Assembly: GCA_963082875.1 (NCBI GenBank) | Contig: OY720099.1 | Location: 18,519,066-18,583,065, forward strand | DNA length: 64,000 bases | Direction of reading: 5' to 3' | Source of the DNA: Corella eumyota | Taxonomy: Eukaryota > Chordata > Ascidiacea > Phlebobranchia > Corellidae | In this document: one piece after another, positions 1 through 11,700 of the stretch | How the letters are laid out: each line of letters starts with the position of its first letter | How positions within the stretch are numbered: position 1 is the first letter of the stretch | Translations under genes and position numbers: made by a program | Notes under the pieces: model-generated | The model's database searches: none | Told to the model about the DNA's origin: nothing | The model's input: only the letters and a program-made list of their open reading frames with translations

Positions 1-3000
1 CTGTAAATCCTACATCAGCGCCAACTTGTGCAATGTCCAATGCTAACTCTACTAAACTCGATATAACAATAAAGAAGTCAAACATATTCCAGGGTTCTTT
101 AAGGTAAGTAAGAGGACCCAAAGCCAGCATTTTAAACAAGGCCTCAAATGTGAATATAGCAGTAAAAACCTGTCAGTATAACATTAAAAAAATTATAAAA
201 ATCTGATTCTTTATTCTTCGGTTTGGAAATTTTAAACAACATTTTGATTCTTTTTCATAAAGGCTACAACTTTACAATCCTAAAAATTAACTTAATATTT
301 AAAAAATACCTTGTTTCCAATGCTTAGTGCATTAGCCAACTCAAAACTTATTCCATGATGATCGATGGCAAGAAACACTGTGTTAAGAAGAATACAAAAC
401 ATCACCAATCCTTCGAAAATCTGATGCTTAATCACCTGCAATATTTGAAAACAAGAAGTTTGAAGGATTTATTAAACAAACATTTAAAAGTTTCATTTTT
501 GGGAATTTTTTTTTTTTTTTTTTTTTAATGTATATATATTATCCTCGATGTGGGAAAGTCGAATGCGCGACTTAAACTTAGAGTAACATAAGTTACTCCG
601 ACCCAGTCTCGAGTTGCCTGTGGCAGTTTGGGATATTATAGAGACTATAATTGCCCGGTAATTATGCTACTGATTAAGTGCTGGCTCAGCAGGAGTTCAT
701 ACCGTTTATAGCGCCTTACTCAAGGGCGCTACAGCATGAGATCAGTGGGGATTGAACCCACGACCTCATGTGTGGTGTAGCAAGAGTTCTTACCACTACA
801 CCACGCTGCCGGTAAAAGTTGTAGACTTAGATTACCTTTTGTAAAACCTTTTGGAAATTTTCAAAGCCTTTAGTGCATTTCCAACTGCAAAATATTGTCA
901 TATACCAGGTTTTGAATTGGAGGAACTTGCGAAGCCATTTATTTTTGGATTTATTTGCTAAAAAAAATAATTTAAAGAAAAAACTAAATTAAAAATCAAT
1001 ATTCAAGGCGTTTTAATTTGAAAAATAAGTGTTTTCTTACATTTCAAAGTAGGGCAAAACTAAATCGTTAAACGCTTTTATGAGTGTTTAATTATTTAAG
1101 ACTACAAATATGGATGTAACAGGTGGTTTGAGATCTGACGTCATTAAATAAATAAATACGTCACTAAATGTACAAATTGTTGGGCTTTAAATTGAATTAT
1201 AAAAGGTCGCGGTAAGGAAATGTATAATTAGCCTTACATAAATAGTTTTAATTTGTTAAAAAATTATTTTTGGAACCAAGTAAATATTTTGTGCTTTGGC
1301 TTGAGAAAAACAACGAATTAGCAAATTCATTCAGGGAGAACTTTCTTCTTGCTAAGTCATTGGTAATTTGATACTACTAACATACTAATGACGTTTAAAA
1401 AACCTTAAACCTTTGTGTTATTTAATAATATGCTCACGTGGTTGAAATATAAACTTACATGATTCAGAACTGTCAACTGAAACTTGGTTTCGACCGCTTT
1501 TGAAAGCCTGGAGTTTAGATTTCGGGGCCCCATTGCCAGCAACAGACGATTCCACGTCAGTTTGTGTGTTGTCATCTCTTGTATTTTCTCCCAGCGCGTT
1601 TTCGTTTATAATTACTTGTCTTTGGATTGTTGACGAGGCGGTATTTTTAACGCAGGCGACGATGTCTTGCATGGAGACGGAAACTGCGCCTTCTTCGTTC
1701 ATTTTCGCCTTTTCCTCTCTTCTTGCCTTCTCTTCGTCAATTTTCCTTTTTCTAATTCTCTTTCGTTTTGCTCTTTCCTTTGCTTTAATACGCAGCTCTT
1801 CTAATTGTTCCTTGACAAGTTTAAATATAGGTTGTTAAATTTAAATTCAGTTATCAACAGTTTATTTGCCTGGTCAATCATGATTCCTACCTGCTTATTA
1901 TGTTCCCTTTTATAGGCTAGTGTTACAACTGCTAGCAACAAATTTAACAAGTAAAACGGACCAAGAAAAACCGATAGGAGAAAGAACAAAATATTCCAAG
2001 GACCTTCTGCTCTAATAATCTGGAAAAAATCATAAATTAGGAAACATATCAAATCACTTATATGTAACTAAGTTGTTTACTTACCATGTTATAAACGTTT
2101 TCCCAAAAGTCAAGCGTAAGAAGTTGAAATGAAGTTAACAGAGCGTACCCCATATTATCAAAATTTGTATAACCAAAATTAGGGTTTGGTCCAGCGTCAG
2201 GCAAGCAGATGAAATCAGATGGACAAAATCTTAAAATTAATAAAATATACTTTTACAGTTGGGATTTAAATGTCTTAAAGTTATCTGTGGATTAACAACA
2301 AACAAACTAGATAACTTAATATAACACATGGCTTGCAAATGCTACTTGTGTCAAGTTAGTTAAAACATAAAATATTTAAGTTTGCCTGAAGTGCTAATAG
2401 ATTTACTAGAATTAGGAAGTTAATCTTACCCACTGCCCGTACTGTTTCCACAAACTATTTCTTCTCCGTCGACCACTCTCCAATTTGCTGTAATCAAATA
2501 AAGTTGCAATTAAGTTAAGTGTAAAGGGTAAACAGTTTACAATTTGAGTACTAGTACACTTACATTCGTTAGTAACATATGCTTGAAAATTCTGGTCTGT
2601 AATATTGTCCTGTGCAGTCCAATATCTAACACAACGCCTGCGTAAAACTCCTTGATATGCTTGCAAGGATATCAAGGCTATGACCACCATCAAGAATAAC
2701 ATGATCAGCATTACCTCGGCCAAAGGTAGCAAGGAGTGAAATAAGGAATTAACAATAGTTTTCAAACCTAAAAAGGGTTTTTAATCCATAGACTTTTAGT
2801 ATAAACATTATGTGTAAAAGCATTAATGGTTTATGCTGAAGTTAATGACATATCTAACTTTTTTTACCTGGTATTATCGATACAGACTTCAAAGCTCGCA
2901 AGACTCTAAACGTCCGGAGTCCTGATATGTTAAGATCCCCCGAAATGGTGACATAACTAAAACAGTGCAAATTTGTAACAGTTATAAATATTCATGATAA

Positions 3001-5322
3001 TAGTAAAATAATTATCGAAGTCACGGTCTTAGCATACCTTTAATAAATTATTAATTCACGCAAAACTAAGTTTAACAAAAGCACAAATGATATATGTTTA
3101 ACAAATCATAAATACTTCAAATGTGTTGCTAATAAAGTTTAGAATGTATCACTTACGAAACTACGACAATAAAAAAATCCAGGCAATTCCAGGGGTCCCG
3201 TAGATAGGTGTATGGGTTGAGTATAATACCTCTTGCTGCCATTTTAATTATCATTTCGGCAGTGTAGAACGCAGTGAAAAAATATCTAACAAAACGAATA
3301 AATAATTTAATTTTAATTGATTTAAAATTAATTGTTTTTTAAGGTTGTTAACTTTTAATTAAATAAGTTTGTTAAGTAATTGATTGTATTGTTTTAATTA
3401 AAAATACTACTGGAAATTACATTTGTTATTAGATAAAACTTGGTGTTTTTTAAGCCAAAGGTTTAAAGATATTGATTTTCGATAATTCCAATCGTTTTAC
3501 GTTACATAACAGCATGATTATTGCTTGACTGATAACATATTGAACATTACGTAATATGTAACGTATTGTTTCCAAATCACACTTACTCTGCTTCTTTAAT
3601 TTCGTTGTCCAGACTTAGAAAAGCACAATTAACCAAAATAGCTAACATGACGAGAGCATCAAAGGCCCTAAAATAAAACACAGAGTAAATTTTGTATTAG
3701 GACCGAGTCTTAAAATTTTACACTTAAAAACGATTTGTATAGTTTTTACTTACGGGTGTAATATTGTTCTAATGGCGAATTGTCGTACAGGATTAAATGG
3801 GGATAGGACGAATAATGCTCTGGTTGAACTGAAACGAAACACGTAATTTTTTCCATATCTTCGTGATACCACACAAAAGGTCTGAAAATATTAATTAAAT
3901 TTCTCAAAATGAACAAATTTCCAAAAAAGAGATAAAAAGAGGTTAATTCAAGGCTTAACAATTGCCCCAAATTTATTTTTGAAAATATGAAACACTTTTC
4001 TAATTTTATTAACATATTTTTTGTGATTAAGTTTCTTTTAATATATATAATAACTTGTTAATAATGCTTTTCCAATTACATTTTTCTACAATGTTTTTAA
4101 CTTGTTGGTAACAATATGTTTCTTTTATTAAGAAATCTTTTGTTTCATGAAAAGACAATACATTTCTTTGGATGTAACTTTATCTGATATATCAAGTTAA
4201 CCTATCGCCTAGATATGTATAACAATATTTTCCTGGGCTTTTTAAGCCAATACCTTATTAATTTATACATATAAATATTTCATAAAAACTACCAATTTAT
4301 TTATCTTTTAAAACGCTACAAATATTATTGTAGGTTCTGTTAATATTACGTTAAATTTTATAAGCAATCAGTCACTTTTAATTAATTACATTTGGTAGTT
4401 TGGGTATTTATATATTATCCAACATATTATTCGTGTTATAATATCTACAAACAATTCATTAACTGAAAAATATATTGAGATTATATATCAAGACATGTCT
4501 CTTTTAATTGAAGTAATAATTCTATAAAACTTTACTTACAAGATGTTTAAAAAAGGTACAAAATAAGTTAACCTACCTTATCTCCACGACCTTTGTAATA
4601 AGGATCCACATCTTCTATCGGTTGGTTTCGAAATTTTTTAGGAAAATGTCCATAATATTGAGGAAGTTCTTGGCTGTCCTCAAGGGCTTGGTCGGGTTCT
4701 GGTTCGGGTTCGAGGTAATTGTCAATCACTTCTGGCATAAACTTTTCATTTAATCCTAAAAATTGACATGTTTCGTTTAGAACTAACAGAACATTGTGAG
4801 TTAGTATATATTTGTGGGGGAAACCTGCGCTTTGGTTTGACCCCTTTTTAAACATAATGTTAATTAAAAGTTATTACAAATTTGTATACATGTTTAATGT
4901 TTATTTAACAACATTACTTTGATACTTTAAGTAAGTTACTACTAAACCTGGCGTGCTGTAAATAAAATAAAATAATGCTGTAGTGTAAATTACTTTATAC
5001 ATATTATTATATTCATAATAAGTACAAATAAATGTATTTAATTTTTAGATGCGGGATCCATTTAAAACAAAAAACAATTATATTTACAATTTCCTGTTAG
5101 TTATAAGACAAGAATTACCATTTGACACTAAGTTATTGTACAACAAAATTTACCTTTCAAGATGGCTTGTTTGGCTGCGGAATTTTTTTCAGATGCTTTT
5201 TTGTCCTTAAGTTCCTTTCTCCGGTTGCGTAATTTTTCCTGACTTTCTTTAGTGAATAAATAATAACCGTCTTCTGCATGATCTTGTTGTTCTGCCGGAT
5301 ATTGTTTTGCCAGATTATCCAT
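1..5322 (-). CDS. Voltage-gated sodium channel alpha subunit (Nav), 5' part, truncated by window edge
   Basis: Pore-forming subunit of a plasma-membrane Na+ channel. Fourteen phase-consistent exons (minus strand): 5154-5322, 4577-4755, 3754-3881, 3587-3667, 3157-3285, 2868-2956, 2564-2767, 2430-2487, 2085-2229, 1891-2019, 1459-1810, 836-957, 310-435, 1-169, giving about 693 residues. Seen: the Nav-type N-terminus with an FTKES motif, the pre-S1 PIEDVDPYY motif, domain I S1-S6, the S4 segment [18 protein letters not shown] with four basic residues, and a P-loop with LLTLDFWEN. Asp386 there is the D of the DEKA filter; the following Phe387 is the type found in tetrodotoxin-sensitive channels. 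A basic, Glu/Lys-rich I-II linker (exon 1459-1810) follows, then domain II S1-S3. The other filter residues, the inactivation gate and the II-III linker lie outside the window. Family is certain; paralogue (TuNa1- or TuNa2-type) cannot be decided here. Confidence 0.95.
505..813 (-). mobile_element. tRNA-derived SINE, copy 1 (minus orientation, in Nav intron)
   Basis: Read on the minus strand, the element begins at 813 with a tRNA-like head. It has an A-box-like TGGTGTAGTGGTAAGAAC and a B-box-like GGGTTCAATCCC. A conserved body of about 200 bp follows, then a poly-A tail (the T run at about 508-527 on the plus strand). The same sequence recurs at 34912-35153, 35461-35735 and 46525-46830. It lies in the intron between the exons at 836-957 and 310-435. 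A composite SINE named Cics-1 has been described from Ciona; identity with it was not tested. Confidence 0.85.
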
Positions 5323-8300
5323 TTTTAACTAATCAGTCCAAGTCGTTGGGTTTCTTATTCAGTTGCATAAACCCATAATGATATAATCCGTTTTTAAATC
5401 GCAAACAACACCTGACAGACCTAGTATTATATAACCTAAAGAATAGTTAAAACAAAATCAAATTTATATTTTAATCTAAAAAAAAATAATCTAACACTGT
5501 CAGAAAAAATAAGTTTTAGCAATTTGTTTTTTTTTTGCTTTACATTATTTACTATTAGTTTTGATATACACAATACGCGTTGTCAGTCCTAATTAACATT
5601 TGACTAATAGCAATGCACTAAGGAGGTTCAACTTACTTTATATCCCCCCTTAATCGTCCACCTAACCTTACGGTTTCATATGCCCGCAAGCCATCAGAAC
5701 TTGCGAAGGGTGGTAATGTATTTAGCGAGCTATTTTGATTGTGATATCCATACAACTAGCATACATTCAATGCGAGGTTTAATAGACATATCTTTACTAA
5801 TTAGTACAAGGCTTGCGTATAATGTGTTGATTGGTATTATATTGGATTAAAATATATATCCATATATCTTAAAAAGCGTTCTTTATTTAACTTATACTTT
5901 GTTCTATTCTGAAATAATTTTTTTTAAATTTTAAACTAAATTATTTCGATTGCTTATCAAAAGTCAATTAATTTCTAAAGTTACAATATAGTTCTATAAT
6001 TAATGCGTCACTCTACCAGACAATTTTGTTATGATTATAATAAGTTATCTATAATCTACAGGTGCAAACTAAATAACACATGTAACATGTTAGCGATTTT
6101 TCTGTGCTTAGATTAAAATTTTATGACGCTTTTTTTGAAGCGTTGCGCGGCTTCACAGTTTAGCAATAAATTAAACAAGCGTCCACACACGTCTTAAATT
6201 TTTTCATTACTGCTGCTTAATTATTCATATCTTGCTTGTTAATATTTATTAAATTCCGTGTAAATAAATGTATCGTCAAATTAGTACAACTAAATCCTTG
6301 CGAGCATGTTTTAAAAGCGAAGTAGTTGCATATATATAAATGTTACAGTGCCCAATTTAAATAGAAATCGATTGATGTATTTATTCTTGGTTTGAAAAGT
6401 TTAATTTGTGTAAAGAAAATTAATCCAATATCCAATATTATGAGAAATCCCTGTCGCTTTTGATTATAAGTGATGTATAAAAATCAATGCATCAGACTAA
6501 TAAGCTTATTACCTAGCAACGAAGACTGAAAGTTTTTGGAAAAGCCTAACATTCTTTAACTTGACTACTAACAAAAATTGAAAATATAACAACCTAAAAT
6601 TTAAAGAAATTTAAATTATGCTTATATTTAAATTTAAAACTTTTAAATGCTATGTTAAAGAACCCGTCATTCTTTTCTATAAGTTGTATTTAATCTAGCC
6701 CACTTTTCTTAATTCTACTCTTTAGTCGTAACTTCACAATAGCACGTGCAGTATAAACTACTGAAGACTGAGCTTAATACATAATTTATCGGCTTTGTAT
6801 TCCGAAGCCCCTTACACCTTTGTATCGCTACGCAGGCAACGCGCACAAAATGTACAAACAATAAGTTTTGTACGAGTATACAATGTACAGAGAACAATAT
6901 AGATAACGCGAGGTTTTCTTCAGGTAAACCTATTACATTTCTCAGACTTGTATATCTATATAAATTTATACGAAAATTTTACCATTTTTGACTACGAAGT
7001 TGTACATAAATTTTTAAACATATATTGCCTGAAACTAATTGTTTACAATTTTTTTTTTAATTTTTTTTTTTATAAGCCTGTTATTACTTTTTATTTTTTA
7101 ACTATTGACTAAGTGCTTCCAATCCACATTTTTCTCCGTAACCCGGTGACCTTTTAGTTGATAGACATATAGGCTGACAACTCGTAATCCTGCTTAGGAT
7201 TTAAGTTCTAACTATATCTTATTAAAGTCAACAGTCGTTTACTACCTCGCTCTACTTGAAATTTTCAAATTAAAGTTGTTGCGAAATACTTGCTAGTAAA
7301 AAAAAATTTATGATATCGACGATTGAAAAAAGATGTCCTCAAATAGCTTTTTTGTTTGTCCTCAAATAGCTTTACAGCAAAAATATTATTTTTATGAGCA
7401 ACGTGATTCTTGTAATAAAATGCTTGGTCTAACTTAAATACGCAATGTTAAAAAAAAAATTTAATTTAAATATAATGTGTTGTGTAACTTGGCAAAATTA
7501 AATCCTAGTTCTTCAGTTCTTAACGCTTACAATTTTATACTGCGTTTTATTTCTCCGTAACTCTTTTTTAAAGTCAAAAATTTAGAGCTCAAAACAATTT
7601 TCAAACTTTAATCGTTTTAAAAACTGGTTGAAAGTTAAGTGAATTGCTAGATGCTGATTTACATGCGTTATATATCCTTTGCCGGTTATCTTTTGGGATA
7701 AGCGATTTGTCAAAAAACTTGTTCGCTTTGCCAGCGATAATCGATTTAAATTTGTAAGTGTCTTGTTCTTTTCACATTTCCTTCACATCGATCAGCATCC
7801 AATTAAATCAAAATATGCAATGTGTGCTGGTCCTGCAATCAATATTATCGTATTGCAATCGCACGCCAAAGATACACATTTTGTAGGTTGATTACTCCCT
7901 TGGGGGGAGCCCCTAAAGGGCGTTTATTTTAATGTAAGAAACAACAAATATGTTAGACCGACGGCAGACGGATTTACTTTTGCAAGCAGGTATTTAAAAC
8001 GACATTTATTAATCATTAAAATAGATTTAGAATCAATAAAAAGACTTGTTTTTGCTGATTTAAACTTAAATAAACATGACAAGACTTGATATTATTGTAC
8101 GATTGAAACTTGTAAAATAATCCCTTTGTTCCAACTGCAAGACTAAACGTATAAAGGCCGAATTTCTTAAGCAAAATGAGTTCTAATTAATAATTCACAT
8201 TTTATTGTGTTGGGTACTTATTGATAAAATCAGTAAAAACATAGTTATATGCTATTAGTTAGATCTTGATCAAATTAATTAGGCATTTTAGAAAAAAGTT

Positions 8301-8715
8301 ATATTTTATTATCTAAAATATAAGAGTAGGTTATGTTTTATATTAAAACTGCATATTACAACTTAAAAACTACACAGAAATTTTAACAAATCAATTTGGT
8401 AGAAATAATATAAGAACAAAAGAAACTCGTTGTAAGGCTTTGACCAACCATTCGTTTGCCTTAACGGTCAAACTTTTGAAGAAATGTAACAAAAATAATA
8501 ATTAGAGATATAATATTTCACAGTTATACAAGGCTACACAAATTTGTAATTTAAATTCATAAACAAAACCTTTACAAATAGGATTGCCACAATTCAGAAT
8601 TACAATTACTGAAAGTTTCATAAGCCGCATAGATCATCGCAGAAATTTCAACTTTTAAATTTCCTTGTCTTAATAACAGCGTTGCCTATTGCCAAAAAGT
8701 GCAATATAAATTGAG
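5323..8715. other. Intergenic interval between Nav start and adhesion GPCR stop
   Basis: About 3.4 kb of AT-rich DNA with no convincing coding exon on either strand. The right end should hold the 3' UTR of the adhesion GPCR; AATAAA-type signals on the minus strand are seen near 8199 and 8306. The left end should hold the promoter of the sodium channel. A 17-bp sequence (TGTCCTCAAATAGCTTT) is repeated twice around 7333-7372. Nothing else recognised. Confidence 0.6.
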
Positions 8716-11700
8716 TTATATTGCACTATTTGCATTAGAAACTGTTGTTGTGGCCGCAGTAATTGTAGATGAAGTTTTGTCAGGCGTCTTAAGTTGTTTA
8801 AATTTGCTGATCCCACATCGACCAAAACATTCCTTTATTGGACCCCACCAAAATTCGCGCATCATTTTGTTTCTTATACATGTCATATACCAAATAAATA
8901 AACCCTAAAATAAAACAATATTTAAATTAATTATTTTGTACTTAACAAAACAGATTTAAAAGATAACATTTCTATATACAATAAACTAATATTTTTTCAA
9001 TGTAATTCATACTTTTAACCAGATTACAGGGTAACTAAATGCTCAAAAGATTATTAATAAATCATGAGAGTAAACTGTAAAAGATATCTCTAAATACTTT
9101 AGAGATAAATATGATATTGTAGCGGTTAAATAGAAGTGAGAAAGCGTCTTATTAGTTTAACGGTGAATTACAGAATGAATGAAAGATAAGATAACAGCGG
9201 GACGCTTAAGTAATTAGGAAAAAGGTAATAACAACATGCGTATAACGTACACACACATACTACGCTTCGTATGTCAATAAAGTAGTGCGCTACACAATTC
9301 CCCCCCAGAAGCGTAGTAAAAATTACAAGAAAATTAAAAATTAACAGTTAATTTTGTTTCGTTTTTGGTCTTCCACGTTTATTGGGTATTGCCACTTGAA
9401 CAGGCTGCGTCAAATCAACGTTGGCTGGTTTCAAACGATCAACGGACAAAGTTTGTTTGGTACCACCAATATCCAAAATAAAAGTTTTTATATCACGCTT
9501 TATTACATAATATGGTCCTTCATAAGGTGCTGTCAGTGGAGGGCGATGAGCATCTTTTCGAATAAAAACATATTTACAAGTTTTTAAAGTTTGAGGGACA
9601 TATGTAGTTTGATTTGCGTGGCGTGACATGGGTTGTGGCATAAACTGGCTGATTTTTTTGCGTATAAGTTTTAATTTTTGTTCGCTGTTTGTTTTGTCAG
9701 GGTCATGAAAAATGAAATCCCCTGGGACAGTAATTGGGGCGCCGTATACTAGCTCCGCCGACGACACCTTTAAATCTTCTTTAGGAACGGTTCTTATACC
9801 TAAAAGCACCCATGGAAGTTGATTCGTCCAGTTAGGTCCAGTCAACCGCGCCATTAACGAACTTTTAAGGTGGCGATGTAATCGCTCAACCAAACCATTG
9901 GATTGCGGCCTGAAAGCACACGTGTGGTTTAACTGAATTCCGAGTGAGGCGTTTATAGATCTCCAGACACTAGAGGTAAATTGCGATCCTCGATCAGACG
10001 ACATATTTAAAGGAATACCAAATCGCGATATCCAATTGTATAAAAAAGCTTTTGCACATGTATCTGTTTTTGAATTTCTCATCGGAATTGCTTCTGGCCA
10101 TCTGGTAAAACGATCGACTATGGTTAGCAAATACGTGTAACCATCTGATGGGAGAAGAGGGCCGACAATATCGATATTTATATCGGTAAAACGAGCTTTT
10201 GCGTCTGGATATGTAGATAAGGGAGTTTGCACATGCCGTTGAATTTTTGATTTCTGACAAGGAAAACATTGTCTTGCCCATGTGCCAACATCCTTGTTGA
10301 GACCCGACCAAACAAATTTTGAAGCAATTAATTTGCGGGTAGTTCGGATTGAAGGATGTGATAAGTCGTGCAAAGTATGAAATATTTTCTTTCTCCATGA
10401 CAAAGGAACAATGGGACGAGGCTTACCAGTTGAGACATCACACAAAACAGTTGCGCCCTTGATGCCCATATTTATATCAGCAATTTTCAGATTAGTTTCT
10501 GCGGTACGATATGCTTGTACTTCCGGTACAAGTTGGTCTGCGGCAAAAATCTCAAAATCGAGGTCGATAACGTTATTTTTAATGCAGGAAATGTTAGCCC
10601 GTGACAATGCGTCTGCGACATAATTTTCTTTTCCATTAATATGTTGAATATCAGTCGTATATTCGGAAATAGCCGACAGATGTCGTTGTTGTCGATTAGA
10701 CCAAGGATCAGTGACTTTAGAAAAAGCAAAAGTAAGGGGTTTGTGATCTGTGTAGATGGTAAAGACTCTACCTTGGAGAAAATAACGGAAATGGCGAACA
10801 GCTAGATACATTGCCAGTAGTTCCCGATCGAATGCGCTATATTTTATTTCGGCAGGTCGTAAATATTTGCTGAAGAAAGCAAGGGGTGTCCACTTTCCAT
10901 TAATTACTTGTTGCAAAACGGCACCAACCGCCTGTTGTGATGCGTCAACCGTTAAGGCTGTTGTAGCATGCGCCTGGGGGTGATGAAGCATGGTACAATT
11001 AGCAAGTGACAATTTTGCCTTGTCAAAAGCGAATTGCGTGTCCTTATTCCAGATCAACTTTTTTGGCTTTCCTGACAAACTTTTATAAATTGGCGTCATT
11101 ATGCGTGCGGCACCAGGAATAAAACGAAAATAAAAATTTATCATTCCGGCAAACTCCTGTAGTCCTTTAACAGTTTTAGGGGGCTGCATTTGCGTAATAG
11201 CTTTTACTTTATCCGGTAAAGGAATTATTCCAGCTTTGTTAACCAAATGCCCTAGAAAGTTGAGTTCTGATTTGCCAAATCGACATTTGTCAATGTTAAC
11301 GACTAAGCCGTTTAGTGACAGAACTTCAAAAAGACTTTTTAAGTGTTCAAGGTGCTCTTTCTCAGATTTGCTTGCTACCAATATGTCATCCAGATAGACG
11401 AACACGAAATTAAGACCTTGACATACACTGTCCATGAGTCGCTGAAAAGCTTGTGCAGCATTTTTTAACCCGAACGGCATGCGCCTGAATTCAAAAAGGC
11501 CAAATGGAGTTATGACAGCGGTCTTCGGTATATCTTCAGGGGCCACTGGCACTTGGTGATATCCTCTGACTAAATCTATTTTAGAAAATAGGCAACAACC
11601 GTCTAAATGCGATGTAAAATCTTGTATATTGGGTATCGGATAACGATCCGGTTCTGTGAATGCATTTAGACGGCGATAATCACCGCACGGTCTCCAACCT

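Noticed and set aside
7679-7891. 70-codon open frame between Nav and the adhesion GPCR
   Set aside because: No recognisable motif, no splice context, and AT-rich composition like the surrounding spacer.
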